From NCBI RefSeq assembly GCF_004217285.1, contig NZ_SHKS01000001.1, positions 372,001 through 436,000 of the forward strand: DNA of 64,000 nucleotides, read 5' to 3'. The notes under the pieces are model-generated. The model was not told the DNA's origin. It ran no database searches and was given only the letters and a program-made list of their open reading frames with translations. This DNA comes from Streptomyces sp. BK239 (lineage in GTDB: Bacteria > Actinomycetota > Actinomycetes > Streptomycetales > Streptomycetaceae). This document shows, piece after piece, positions 15,974-24,103 of this stretch; within the stretch, counting starts at the first letter, position 1; each line of letters opens with the position of its first letter. Both the position numbers and the translations under genes were made by a program.

Positions 15974-16135
15974 GAATCATGCCTACCAGCGCAATGCGGG
16001 ACGAGCCAGGGAATTTCTCCCTCCTCGCGGCGGAATCGCTTTCCGTGCCGTTCACTGTGAAGTCGAAGCTCGGACGGGGGACAAGTGGGACCTCCCGTGC
16101 CAAGCGACGGGTCGGATGGATAGGGTCCCGAATTA

Positions 16136-17320
16136 ATGGCGGCAGGACGACAGCGGCGAGCGGAAGCCGAGACGTCTACGGCCCGGTTGAAGCACCTGGT
16201 GCACCGGGTCCGCACCGGCGTGCGCCGGAGCGCCGTCGACTACTTCCGCGGCGACGGCTCGGACTGGATCGCGCTGGCCGGACTGCTGCTCACCGTCCCG
16301 CTGATCGCCGCCACCACCCTCGCCAACTCCGTCTGGTGCTCGCCGGCCGCGCTCGTGCTGCCGATCGTCGCGGGCGGCCTCCTGCTGCGCCCCGCGAGCC
16401 TGTTGGGCCTGTACGCGGCGGCGGCCACGGCCCTCATCGTGGAGTCGGTGCAACTCGGCCCGTACACCGAGGGCCCCTCCCGGGTCACCCCGGGCGTCGT
16501 GCTCGTCGTCGCGGCCTGCGGTCTCTTCGGGCTGCTCATCGCCCAGTTCCGCAGCCGGGTCGGCGTGCCCTGGCGGCGCGGCGGCACGATGCTGTTCGAC
16601 CTGCGTGAACGCATCCGCGTGCAGAGCAAGTTGCCGACGCTTCCGCAGGGCTGGCACCGCGAGATGGCGCTGCGGCCCGCCGGCGGCCAGTCGTTCTCCG
16701 GCGACTTCGTCGTCGCCGCCCGCACCAACGGCGGCCGCACCATGGAGGTCGTCCTCACCGACGTCTCCGGCAAGGGCATGGACGCCGGCTCGCGCGCCCT
16801 GCTGCTGTCCGGCGCCTTCGGCGGCCTGCTCGGCTCGCTGCCCCCGCACGCCTTCCTGCCCGCCGCCAACGGCTATCTCCTGCGCCAGGACTGGGACGAG
16901 GGCTTCGCCACCTCCATCCACCTCGTCCTGGACCTCGACTCCGGCGACTACGAGCTGTACTCGGCCGGACATCCGCCGGGCCTCCAGCTCAGCGCGGGCA
17001 GCGGCCGCTGGGAGGAGAAGGCGGCCGAGGGCCCGCTGCTCGGTGTCTACGAAGGCGCCCAGTTCGACCCGGTGAAGGGGATCCTGCGCCCCGGCGACGT
17101 GCTGATGCTGTTCACGGACGGCCTGGTGGAGACCTCCGACCGGGACATCGTCGAGGGCATCGACCGCCTCACCGGCGAGGCCGACCGCTATGTCGCCGGC
17201 GGCTTCCAGGGCGCCGCCTGGCACCTGATCGAGGCCGTCGCCAAAGACGTCAACGACGACCGTGCCCTGCTCCTGATCTGCCGCGAGGGCCCCACGGCCC
17301 AGACGCCACCGCTTCTCTAG
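16136..17320 (+). CDS. SpoIIE/RsbU-type PP2C phosphatase with membrane domain
   Basis: A 394-aa protein. Residues about 45-140 contain several hydrophobic helices (WIALAGLLLTVPLIAAT, ALVLPIVAGGLLLR, VVLVVAACGLFGLLIAQF). The rest is a SpoIIE/PP2C domain with metal-binding aspartates in SFSGDFVVA, VLTDVSGKGMDAGSRAL, MLFTDGLVE and DDRALLLI. Such enzymes dephosphorylate anti-sigma-factor antagonists. No sensor domain beyond the membrane part is visible. A TAGGGT hexamer (16121-16126) lies 9 nt before the ATG, suggesting a very short or absent leader. The last codons run directly into a MITE-like element whose CTAG supplies the TAG stop, so the original C-terminus may have been altered. Confidence 0.9.
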   Translation: MAAGRQRRAEAETSTARLKHLVHRVRTGVRRSAVDYFRGDGSDWIALAGLLLTVPLIAATTLANSVWCSPAALVLPIVAGGLLLRPASLLGLYAAAATALIVESVQLGPYTEGPSRVTPGVVLVVAACGLFGLLIAQFRSRVGVPWRRGGTMLFDLRERIRVQSKLPTLPQGWHREMALRPAGGQSFSGDFVVAARTNGGRTMEVVLTDVSGKGMDAGSRALLLSGAFGGLLGSLPPHAFLPAANGYLLRQDWDEGFATSIHLVLDLDSGDYELYSAGHPPGLQLSAGSGRWEEKAAEGPLLGVYEGAQFDPVKGILRPGDVLMLFTDGLVETSDRDIVEGIDRLTGEADRYVAGGFQGAAWHLIEAVAKDVNDDRALLLICREGPTAQTPPLL

Positions 17321-17484
17321 TGCCGTGACCGAAAAGGTTTGCCGGGAAGCTCGCGGCGTCCGGTGCGGTGCATCGCAAGGCGGAGCATGGCCCGCGTACT
17401 GGATGTACTCGGGTGATGCGACAACGCGGCGAGGCGCCGTGCCGGGCGTCGCGAGCCGGTGAACCTTTCCGGTCACGGCACTAG
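17317..17484. mobile_element. MITE-like 168-bp palindromic element
   Basis: Both ends read CTAGTGCCGTGACCG inward and the arms stay largely complementary for about 55 bp (AAAGGTT, CCGG, CTCGCG, CCGG blocks). The centre also has complementary parts (GCATCGC and GATGCGAC). It has no coding capacity. CTAG at each end may be a target duplication, but because CTAG is its own complement this cannot be separated from the inverted repeat. I recall similar GTGCCGTGACCGGAAAGG elements in other Streptomyces. It abuts the phosphatase stop and sits 42 nt before the HD gene. Confidence 0.75.
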
Positions 17485-17525
17485 TGCCGCCAGGGCCGGC
17501 AGCCGACACGAGGGAGAGGTCCCGC

Positions 17526-17984
17526 ATGCTCACGCTGACCGAGGTCGAGGCGCTCGCCCGCGCCGCGCACGAGGGCCAGACCGACAAGGCGGGCCGCCCC
17601 TACTCCGAGCACCTCCAGGCGGTCGCCGACGGCGTACGGGACCGGGGCGGGGACGCCGACCAGATCGCCGCCGCCTGGCTGCACGACGCGGTCGAGGACG
17701 ACGCCCTCTCCGAGACCTGGCTGCGCGGGGCCGCGCTGAGCGACCGTACGAAGGCGGTCGTGCTGGCCGTCACCAAGCGGGCCGGGGAGACACCCGAGGC
17801 GTACGCGGGGCGCGTCCTCGCCACCCCGGGCGCGCTGTTGGTGAAGGAGGCCGACCTGGCGCACAACGCGGACCCGGCCCGGCTGGCCGTCCTGGACGCC
17901 CCGACCAGGTCCCGGCTGACCGAGAAGTACGCGCACATGCGCGCGCTGCTCGGCCTCACCGGCGGCACCGGGACGGCCGGCTAG
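17526..17984 (+). CDS. Small HD-domain protein (SpoT/RelA hydrolase-like)
   Basis: A 152-aa protein from ATG 17526 with a GGGAGAGG ribosome-binding site. It shows the HD-family metal pattern: His15 (ARAAHEGQTDKAGRPYSEHL), the paired AAWLHDAVED, and a later Asp in VKEADLAHNADP. This resembles the hydrolase half of RelA/SpoT or stand-alone Mesh1-like (p)ppGpp hydrolases, without a synthetase, TGS or ACT domain. It probably removes a phosphate or pyrophosphate from a nucleotide; the substrate is inferred. Its stop codon shares a CTAG with the converging acyltransferase gene. Confidence 0.8.
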   Translation: MLTLTEVEALARAAHEGQTDKAGRPYSEHLQAVADGVRDRGGDADQIAAAWLHDAVEDDALSETWLRGAALSDRTKAVVLAVTKRAGETPEAYAGRVLATPGALLVKEADLAHNADPARLAVLDAPTRSRLTEKYAHMRALLGLTGGTGTAG

Positions 17985-19147
17985 GCCGAGACGCTCTCGC
18001 GCCGCTGCTCCCTCACACGCAGACGCTCCCGCTCCTGCTCGCGTTCCCGCGCCTCACGGCCGGCGTCCCGACGGAACGCCCACTCCATCCTCGGCTCCAC
18101 CACGCACCGGAACACCCGCCGGACGGGCTCGGTGCACAGCAGGGTGACGGCGGCGCCCACGGTCAGGCTGACGGCGATCACCCCGAGCGGGCCGTGCAGC
18201 CAGGCCGGCTCGAACAGCCCGGCGTAGATCGCGCTCTTGAGCAGGAAGCCGTGCAGCAGATAGCCGTACAGGGTGCCCGCGCCGAGCGGGGTGAACCAGG
18301 TCGTGCGCCCCGGAACCAACGCGAGGAAGCAGGCGGTCAGCAGCAACGAACAACCGAACATGGCGAGTTGCATGAGCGGGCCGACCCACCAGGGCGCGCC
18401 CATCTCCTGCGCGGAGTCACGGTGGTAGAACCAGGCGTGGTCCATCCGCGGCACCGCCCAGTAGGCGAAGGCCAGTGAGAGGGCGAACAGCGGCACGGCG
18501 GCGATCCGCGCCGGACGGCGGCGCACCAGCTGGAAGTGCTCGGGCCTCAGGCACAGCCCCAGCACGAAGAACGGCAGGAACTGCAGCAGGCGCTGGAGGT
18601 CGAGGTCGTCGCCGATGGCGGGGGAGAGCGACGCCAGCATGGCGACGGCGAGCGCGACCGGCAGCGGACGGCGGAGCAGGTTCCACACGGGGGTGGTCAG
18701 CCGCCAGACGAACAGCGCGCACAGGAACCAGGTGAGGTAGTACGGGTCGAGGAGATTGAGTTCCTGGTCGGCGTTGCCGCCGGCGTAGCGCGCGAAGAGG
18801 GTGTAGCCGGCCTGGAACACGACGTACGGCACGGCGACACCGGTGACCAGCCGCTTCAGCCGGTTCGGGCTCGCGTCGAAACGCCGGGAGAAGTAGCCGG
18901 AGATGACGATGAAGGCCGGCATGTGGAAGGCGTACACCACGAGATACGCCGCCTGGAGCGGCCGGTCGCCGCCCTTGAGGGGCTCCCAGGAATGAGCCAC
19001 CGCGACCAGCACGATCGCCAGGTACTTGGCGTTGTCGAAGAACGCGTCGCGCTGTTCGGGCCGTCTGTCCGGGGACTCCCGGCGCTGATCTTTCTCGCTC
19101 GGGGAAGAGCGCGGGCTCGGCACGAGAGACGAAGCGGCGTGGAACAT
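17981..19147 (-). CDS. Acyltransferase-3 family membrane protein
   Basis: A 388-aa protein from ATG 19147 (MFHAASSLVPSPRSS) with about ten membrane helices. The N-terminal block FFDNAKYLAIVLVAVAHSWE contains the catalytic-type His of acyltransferase-3 proteins, and the second helix AFHMPAFIVISGYFSRR is typical of the OafA/fucose-4-O-acetylase branch. It would transfer an acetyl group to a sugar or surface glycan. The long charged tail (REAREREQERERLRVREQRR) is cytoplasmic. A -10-like TAGGGT ends 7 nt before ATG 19147, favouring this start and a leaderless message over the GTG 9 nt upstream, which lies inside the -10 hexamer. No partner gene is obvious. Confidence 0.83.
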   Translation of the reverse strand: MFHAASSLVPSPRSSPSEKDQRRESPDRRPEQRDAFFDNAKYLAIVLVAVAHSWEPLKGGDRPLQAAYLVVYAFHMPAFIVISGYFSRRFDASPNRLKRLVTGVAVPYVVFQAGYTLFARYAGGNADQELNLLDPYYLTWFLCALFVWRLTTPVWNLLRRPLPVALAVAMLASLSPAIGDDLDLQRLLQFLPFFVLGLCLRPEHFQLVRRRPARIAAVPLFALSLAFAYWAVPRMDHAWFYHRDSAQEMGAPWWVGPLMQLAMFGCSLLLTACFLALVPGRTTWFTPLGAGTLYGYLLHGFLLKSAIYAGLFEPAWLHGPLGVIAVSLTVGAAVTLLCTEPVRRVFRCVVEPRMEWAFRRDAGREAREREQERERLRVREQRRESVSA

Positions 19148-19154
19148 CTGAGGC

Positions 19155-19160
19155 ACCCTA
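19155..19160 (-). promoter_or_regulatory. -10 element of the acyltransferase gene
   Basis: TAGGGT on the minus strand ends 7 nt before ATG 19147, the spacing expected when transcription starts at the start codon. Confidence 0.4.
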
Positions 19161-19589
19161 GCGTTGTCCGCGGCGATACGTGAAACGCGTGAGTGCGTTT
19201 CTCGTTATCCGAGCCAGGCTGCTCGCGAATTAGCCGAACTCGGCGCTCGCATTGCCGTCTTGCGGGTCACACAGCGCCCTGAATGTCATGAATCATCCAG
19301 ACTAAAAAGTGCATATCGCCGGTTGTGAGCCCGTAGTCACCCGCCTCCCGCCACAATTCGAATCCATTGCGCAGCAGTTGTGAACGAACTGCGGGAACAG
19401 GCCCATGAATTAAGGTGCGAGGCCCTTTTCGGATGCCCCACGCGCGATACGTGAGGGACGGTCGGCGTCGAGGATGCGTCACGGGCCGCATATAAGGGGC
19501 CTGTTGGTGGCACGATGGTCTCTGCGGGGTACGCGGGGTCGCGACCCCGGGCCGGCAGTGCGGAACCGACCGAGGGTGTGTGATCAGTT
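19161..19589. other. Lower-GC intergenic stretch with a possible ORF remnant
   Basis: No recognisable gene fills this 430-nt gap, and its base composition is more A/T-rich than its surroundings. On the minus strand a frame ending at TGA 19267 encodes NGFELWREAGDYGLTTGD then MHFLVWMIHDIQGAV, which reads like real protein, but upstream of it the frame is low-complexity and lacks a credible start. It may be a gene remnant or a small unknown ORF. The plus strand must also carry the promoter of the small membrane protein at 19590. Confidence 0.4.
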
Positions 19590-19784
19590 GTGGCCATCTC
19601 ACTGTCAGTGGTGCTGCTGTTGGCGATCGTCCTGGTCGTCCTGATCCGGGGCGGCTCCATCAAGGCGGGCCCCGCCATCGTCGCGATCCTCTTCGGCTTC
19701 TTCCTCGCCTCGACCGGCATGGCCCCCTCGATCAACCGCTTCCTCAACTCCCTGGCGGAGACGATCAACCAGATCAGCTTCTGA
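19590..19784 (+). CDS. Small conserved membrane protein
   Basis: A 64-aa protein from GTG 19590, MAISLSVVLLLAIVLVVLI followed by RGGSIKAGPAIVAILFGFFL and a short tail SINRFLNSLAETINQISF. Two hydrophobic helices are joined by a Gly/Lys turn. I recall similar small membrane proteins near tig in streptomycetes. The function is unknown. The GAGGG motif is about 13 nt upstream, which is far for a ribosome-binding site. Confidence 0.7.
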   Translation: MAISLSVVLLLAIVLVVLIRGGSIKAGPAIVAILFGFFLASTGMAPSINRFLNSLAETINQISF

Positions 19785-19886
19785 AAGGGGCGCCGGAACC
19801 CTTCCCGATCACGACGGGTTCTCTTCACCTGGCGGACAGCCCGAGCCCGGCGGCCCTGCACTGCCGGCCGGGACCGGCACCGGGGC

Positions 19887-20223
19887 TCACAGCGGCTGTG
19901 CGGGGTGGCTGCCACCGGGGCCGTGGCGTTCGGCGAGCAGCCGCTGGCGATGGCCTCTGCGGCGCGAAGCTGTGACGAGGGCGATGGCGGCGCCGATGCC
20001 GATGCCGGGCATCGCGAGGCCGGCATCGGCACCAGCCGGCCTCCGAACGTGACGAAGCCTCCTGGATCCCCGACGGCGTACTGGGACGGCCTTCCGGGAG
20101 AGGAGCAGGTGACCTTGTAGTCGCCTGCCTTCTGCACCTCGATCGTGTACAGCGGGTTCCAGGTCTCGTCGCGGGTGAGGTACACGTCGATCCCCGGATC
20201 GTCGAGACCGGGGTCGCCCGGCC
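19887..20223 (-). pseudogene. Remnant of a secreted/membrane-anchored protein gene
   Basis: The minus strand encodes VYLTRDETWNPLYTIEVQK then AGDYKVTC and QYAVGDPGGFVTFGG in one frame. The expected membrane end AGLAMPGIGIGAAIALVTA and tail RRRGHRQRLLAERHGPGG appear in another frame, ending at TGA 19887. One or two bases near 20030-20045 therefore break the gene. The 5' part is missing: an in-frame stop lies just upstream (about 20250) inside the tRNA terminator hairpin. The pattern (extracellular beta domain, one C-terminal helix, Arg-rich tail) suggests a type I surface protein. Truncation next to a tRNA gene may mark an old rearrangement. Confidence 0.65.
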
Positions 20224-20245
20224 CCCCGTCTTCCCCGGAACGCGA

Positions 20246-20286
20246 TCAGGGCCAGGTGGAGGAGTGATCCTCCGGCCTGGCCCTGA
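20246..20286 (-). terminator. Terminator of tRNA-Gly
   Basis: An 11-bp stem TCAGGGCCAGG/CCTGGCCCTGA (20246-20256 with 20276-20286) continues into a 6-bp inner stem GGAGGA/TCCTCC (20258-20263 with 20268-20273). It lies 10 nt past the 3' end of the leftward tRNA. Confidence 0.8.
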
Positions 20287-20295
20287 GTCGTGCAG

Positions 20296-20366
20296 AGCGG
20301 GCGACGGGAATCGAACCCGCGTAGCTAGTTTGGAAGACTAGGGCTCTACCATTGAGCTACGCCCGC
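20296..20366 (-). tRNA. tRNA-Gly (anticodon TCC)
   Basis: On the minus strand a 7-bp acceptor GCGGGCG/CGCCCGC, the D-arm TAGCTCAATGGTAGA, the anticodon stem-loop CTAGT-CTTCCAA-ACTAG with anticodon TCC, and the T-arm GCGGGTTCGATTCCCGT are all present. The length is 71 nt with discriminator T, and CCA is not encoded. A -10-like TACGAT lies at 20409-20404, 38 nt before the 5' end. Confidence 0.96.
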
Positions 20367-20517
20367 ACAGGACGCGCCGCGGTGTGGCCGCGGCACTGCA
20401 GGCATCGTAGCGGGTCCGGTCGCCTTGTCGCACACCGTGGTCCTCCGGTCGCGTCGACGCTCGGTAAAGGCGGCGGTCGGGCGGGCCGCGGGCATGTACC
20501 CTACGTGTCGCACCAGA

Positions 20518-20594
20518 CGGGGTGTGGCGCAGCTTGGTAGCGCGTCCGCTTTGGGAGCGGAAGGCCGTGGGTTCAAATCCCGCCACCCCGACCA
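20518..20594 (+). tRNA. tRNA-Pro (anticodon TGG)
   Basis: The acceptor CGGGGTG/CACCCCG, D-arm GGCGCAGCTTGGTAGCGC, anticodon stem TCCGC/GCGGA around loop TTTGGGA (anticodon TGG) and T-arm GTGGGTTCAAATCCCGC fold normally. Discriminator A is followed by an encoded CCA, giving 77 nt. Confidence 0.96.
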
Positions 20595-20646
20595 CCTGCG
20601 CGAACCGCCTGCGCGATCACGCCGTACGCCTGGCCGTTGATCGTCT

Positions 20647-20676
20647 TTTGGGCGCTCCCCCGGCTGCGGCTACTAT
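20647..20676 (+). promoter_or_regulatory. Promoter of tig
   Basis: TTTGGG (20647-20652), an 18-nt spacer and TACTAT (20671-20676) lie about 118 nt upstream of the tig start. The -10 hexamer is close to consensus for the housekeeping sigma factor. Confidence 0.5.
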
Positions 20677-20793
20677 GCAAACTGCGCGCCCGTGTGTCCC
20701 GAGCCCACTCGGCCTGAGAATCCCGGGCGGCGAATCGCCGGACCTGTCTGGCTCCGGCGAAACCCAAGAAGTCAGCCACAAGGAGACCGAACC

Positions 20794-22173
20794 GTGAAGA
20801 GCGCCGTGGAGACCCTGAACCCGACCCGGGTTCGGCTCACTGTCGAGGTGCCCTTCGAGGAGCTCAAGGACAGCCTCGACGCGGCGTACAAGAAGATCAA
20901 CCAGCAGGTCACGGTGAAGGGCTTCCGCAAGGGCAAGATCCCTGCCCGCGTCATCGACCAGCGGTTCGGCCGCGGTGCGGTCCTGGAGGAGGCCGTCAAC
21001 GACGCGCTTCCGAAGTTCTACACCGAGGCGGTCAACGAGGCCGAGATCGACGTCCTCGGCCAGCCGGAGGTCGACATCACCGAGCTGAAGGACGGCGAGA
21101 CGCTGAACTTCACCGCCGAGGTCGACATCCGCCCCTCCCTGGAGCTCCCGGAGGACTTCTCCTCCATCGAGGTCGAGGTCGACGCCGTCGAGGTGACCGA
21201 CGAAGACGTCGAGAAGTCCGTGGAACAGCTTCGTGAGCGCTTCGCCTCCACCTCCCCGGTGGAGCGCGCCGCCGAGGACGGCGACGTCGTCACCGTCGAC
21301 CTCGAGGCCAAGGTCGACGGCGAGGTGCTGGAGGACGGCGTCGCGAGCGGCGTCTCCTACACCATCGGCTCCGGCGAGCTCCTCGACGGCATCGACGAGG
21401 CCGTCAAGGGCCTGGAGGCCGGTGGCGAGACCACCTTCACCTCCGAGCTCAAGGGCGGCTCCGCGGCCGGCAAGGAGGCCGAGGTCACCGTCAAGGTCAC
21501 CCAGGTCGCCGCGCGTGAACTCCCCGAGCTGGACGACGACTTCGCGCAGCTCGCCTCCGAGTTCGACACGCTCGACGAGATGAAGGCCGACAGCCGCAAG
21601 CGTCTGGCCGACATGAAGCAGTTCGACCAGGCCACCCAGGCCCAGGAGCGCGTCCTGGAGAAGCTCCTGGGGCTCGTCGAGGTGCCCGTCCCCGAGAAGC
21701 TGCTCGAGGACGAGGTCAACACCCGCAAGCACAACCTCGAGCACCACCAGCTCGGTCAGATGGGCCTGACCCTCGACAAGTACCTGGAGATCCAGGGCAA
21801 GACCGCCGAGGAGTTCGAGACCGAGACCCGCGAGGCCGCGGTCAAGGGCATCAAGACCCAGTTCGTCCTGGACGAGCTCGTCAAGCGCGAGAAGCTCAAC
21901 GTCAACCAGGAGGAGCTCACCGAGCACCTCATGCGCCGTGCCGCCTCCTCCGGCATGTCCCCCGACCAGTTCGCCCAGGCGGTCGTCGAGGGCGGCCAGG
22001 TTCCGCTCCTGGTCGGCGAGGTCGCCCGCGGCAAGGCCCTGGCCTTGGTCGTCGAGTCCGCCACGGTGAAGGACACCAACGGCGAGGTCATCGACCTCGA
22101 CGACGAGGACGAGGAGACCGAGGAGACCCCCTCCGCCGAGGCGGAGACCTCCGAGGACAAGAACGAGGCCTGA
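20794..22173 (+). CDS. tig: Trigger factor
   Basis: A 459-aa ribosome-associated chaperone and peptidyl-prolyl isomerase, from GTG 20794 with an AAGGAGA ribosome-binding site 8 nt upstream. The N-terminal ribosome-binding domain shows the signature GFRKGKIP (about residues 43-50), followed by an FKBP-type PPIase domain (about 150-245, [17 protein letters not shown] and [12 protein letters not shown]) and the helical C-terminal substrate cradle. The last 40 residues are very acidic ([14 protein letters not shown]), as usual in streptomycetes. It precedes the clpP1-clpP2-clpX genes but is separated by a terminator. Confidence 0.97.
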   Translation: MKSAVETLNPTRVRLTVEVPFEELKDSLDAAYKKINQQVTVKGFRKGKIPARVIDQRFGRGAVLEEAVNDALPKFYTEAVNEAEIDVLGQPEVDITELKDGETLNFTAEVDIRPSLELPEDFSSIEVEVDAVEVTDEDVEKSVEQLRERFASTSPVERAAEDGDVVTVDLEAKVDGEVLEDGVASGVSYTIGSGELLDGIDEAVKGLEAGGETTFTSELKGGSAAGKEAEVTVKVTQVAARELPELDDDFAQLASEFDTLDEMKADSRKRLADMKQFDQATQAQERVLEKLLGLVEVPVPEKLLEDEVNTRKHNLEHHQLGQMGLTLDKYLEIQGKTAEEFETETREAAVKGIKTQFVLDELVKREKLNVNQEELTEHLMRRAASSGMSPDQFAQAVVEGGQVPLLVGEVARGKALALVVESATVKDTNGEVIDLDDEDEETEETPSAEAETSEDKNEA

Positions 22174-22202
22174 GCAGCCGGGCGTCACCGCTGAAGCAGT
22201 CA

Positions 22203-22240
22203 GAAGGGGCCCTGGGGCGATCAAGCTCCGGGGCCCCTTC
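22203..22240 (+). terminator. Terminator of tig
   Basis: Perfect stem GAAGGGGCCC/GGGCCCCTTC (22203-22212 with 22231-22240) with an additional short inner pairing, 29 nt after the tig stop. Confidence 0.85.
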
Positions 22241-22254
22241 GGCGTACGCCGGGC

Positions 22255-22336
22255 AGCCCAGGGGCGCGGGGCTGTGCCGATATGCGGCTCCGCCGCGCGG
22301 GCGCGAGCAACCACCGACCGCCCCGCAGCCCGAAGA
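22255..22336. repeat. Interspersed Streptomyces repeat
   Basis: The stretch around CCCAGGGGCGCGGGGCTGTG and GATATGCGGCTCCGCCGCG, with CGGGCGCGAGCAACCACC after it and CCCGCAGCCCG at its end, resembles an intergenic repeat I recall from many Streptomyces genomes (GGGGCGCGGGGCTGT...TGCGGCTCCGCCGCG...CCGCAGCC). It folds with TGCGGCTCCGCCGCG as a hairpin. No second copy was noticed in the window. Confidence 0.5.
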
Positions 22337-22396
22337 CCGCCGCAAGCACCCCCGACGATCCGCCCCCGCCCCCGGCGGAGCGCCCCTGTGGAGCTC

Positions 22397-22412
22397 TACG
22401 CCCCCGGCGAAC
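22397..22412. promoter_or_regulatory. ClgR box upstream of clpP1
   Basis: TACGCCCCCGGCGAAC, which is GTTCGCCGGGGGCGTA on the minus strand, fits the GTTCGC-n-GCG pattern bound by the activator ClgR at clp promoters of Streptomyces. It lies 38 nt upstream of a -10-like TAGGGT (22451-22456) that has no good -35 box, as expected of an activator-dependent promoter. Confidence 0.6.
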
Positions 22413-22561
22413 ACTCACCTCTCCGGGATTCCCCGAAGGGACCCGCGCGTTAGGGTCCATGAATACGAGGGCAGGGGAGTCGCCGAACCGCCGGACGGCC
22501 CCACGCCCCGGCAGAACACGTGAGACGGCCCGGCGCCGTCGTAAGACGAGCAGGTGGATAC

Positions 22562-23179
22562 GTGACGAATCTGATGCCCTCCGCCGCCGGCGAGCCTTCC
22601 TTCGGTGGCGGCCTCGGTGACCAGGTCTACAACCGGCTGCTCAACGAGCGAATCATCTTCCTCGGACAGCAGGTCGACGACGACATCGCCAACAAGATCA
22701 CCGCACAGCTGCTGCTCCTGGCCGCGGATCCGACCAAGGACGTCTACCTGTACATCAACAGCCCCGGCGGCTCGGTGACGGCAGGCATGGCGATCTACGA
22801 CACGATGCAGTACATCCCGAACGACGTGGTCACCATCGCCATGGGCATGGCCGCGTCCATGGGCCAGTTCCTGCTGACCGGCGGCGCGGCCGGCAAGCGC
22901 TTCGCGCTGCCCCACGCCGACATCATGATGCACCAGGGCTCCGCCGGCCTCGGCGGCACCGTCTCGGACATCAAGATCCAGGCCGAGTACCTGCTGCGGA
23001 CCAAGAAGCGCATGTCGGAGCTGACCGCCCAGCACTCGGGCCAGACGGTCGAGGCGATCATCCGCGACGGCGACCGCGACCGCTGGTTCACCCCGCAGGA
23101 GGCCAAGGACTACGGCCTCATCGACGAGATCATCACGCATGCCTCCGGTGTTCCGGGAGGCGGCGGCACCGGAGCCTGA
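22562..23179 (+). CDS. clpP1: ATP-dependent Clp protease proteolytic subunit 1
   Basis: A 205-aa serine protease subunit read from GTG 22562 (AGGTGG ribosome-binding site). The catalytic Ser is in [13 protein letters not shown] and the His in [14 protein letters not shown]. The Asp follows in the handle region, with the oxyanion segment [19 protein letters not shown] intact. The N-terminal stretch before [12 protein letters not shown] may be processed. In Streptomyces ClpP1 and ClpP2 combine with ClpX or ClpC to degrade regulators and tagged proteins. It forms an operon with clpP2 53 nt downstream, under a likely ClgR-activated promoter. Confidence 0.96.
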   Translation: MTNLMPSAAGEPSFGGGLGDQVYNRLLNERIIFLGQQVDDDIANKITAQLLLLAADPTKDVYLYINSPGGSVTAGMAIYDTMQYIPNDVVTIAMGMAASMGQFLLTGGAAGKRFALPHADIMMHQGSAGLGGTVSDIKIQAEYLLRTKKRMSELTAQHSGQTVEAIIRDGDRDRWFTPQEAKDYGLIDEIITHASGVPGGGGTGA

Positions 23180-23231
23180 CCGCCCCGGCCTCGCCCCGCA
23201 CCGCCGACACTTCAGCCCGTAACGCACCAGG

Positions 23232-23912
23232 ATGGTGAACACGCACATGAGCAACTTCCCCGGCGCCGCCAGCGGCCAGTACGAAGGGCCCCGGCCCGAC
23301 AGCCGCTACGTGGTCCCGCGCTTCGTCGAGCGCACCTCCCAGGGCATCCGCGAGTACGACCCGTACGCGAAGCTCTTCGAGGAGCGCGTGATCTTCCTCG
23401 GCGTCCAGATCGACGACGCCTCCGCCAACGACGTCATGGCGCAGCTGCTGTGCCTTGAGTCGATGGACCCCGACCGGGACATCTCGGTCTACATCAACAG
23501 CCCCGGCGGCGACATGACCGCCCTCACGGCCATCTACGACACGATGCAGTTCGTGAAGCCGGACATCCAGACCGTCTGCATGGGCCAGGCGGCCTCCGCC
23601 GCGGCGATCCTGCTCGCCGCCGGCACGCCGGGCAAGCGCATGGCCCTGCCGAACTCCCGCGTGCTGATCCACCAGCCGGCCGGCTCCACCGGTCGCGGGC
23701 AGCTCTCCGACCTGGAGATCATCGCCAAGGAGTTCACCCGGATGCGCGACCAACTGGAGAACATGCTGGCCAAGCACTCCAACCAGCCGATCGAGAAGAT
23801 CCGCGAGGACATCGAGCGCGACAAGATCCTCACGGCCGAGGAGGCGCTCGAGTACGGCCTGGTCGACCAGATCATCTCCACCCGGAAGATGAACAACAGC
23901 GAAGTACGCTGA
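23232..23912 (+). CDS. clpP2: ATP-dependent Clp protease proteolytic subunit 2
   Basis: A 226-aa ClpP paralogue. The catalytic Ser lies in [15 protein letters not shown] and the His in [15 protein letters not shown], with the oxyanion segment [19 protein letters not shown]. The N-terminus has about 50 residues ahead of the core ([20 protein letters not shown]), longer than in ClpP1. The start could be ATG 23232 or ATG 23247; the ribosome-binding site AGGA overlaps the first, so the choice is uncertain. It is the second subunit of the hetero-tetradecamer and directly precedes clpX. Confidence 0.95.
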   Translation: MVNTHMSNFPGAASGQYEGPRPDSRYVVPRFVERTSQGIREYDPYAKLFEERVIFLGVQIDDASANDVMAQLLCLESMDPDRDISVYINSPGGDMTALTAIYDTMQFVKPDIQTVCMGQAASAAAILLAAGTPGKRMALPNSRVLIHQPAGSTGRGQLSDLEIIAKEFTRMRDQLENMLAKHSNQPIEKIREDIERDKILTAEEALEYGLVDQIISTRKMNNSEVR

Positions 23913-24103
23913 CGCGGGCGTGGTAACGTCCGCCGCCCCTTGGCGCGGTGTGTGACACGGTCCACGTGAGGTGGGTCGTAGTGAACCGTGCCAAGGGGGG
24001 CCCGAACGGGGGGCCCGGCAAGGTACCGTCGGACATAAGGCAGCACCAGGAGCCGCTGGACTCTTAGCGTCCAGTCGTCTCCCAGGCGAAGGGGAAGCAC
24101 ACC

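Noticed and set aside
19784..20290. Tandem or integrated element next to the tRNA genes
   Set aside because: No integrase, no duplicated tRNA 3' end and no direct repeat was seen. Only a decayed surface-protein gene is present.
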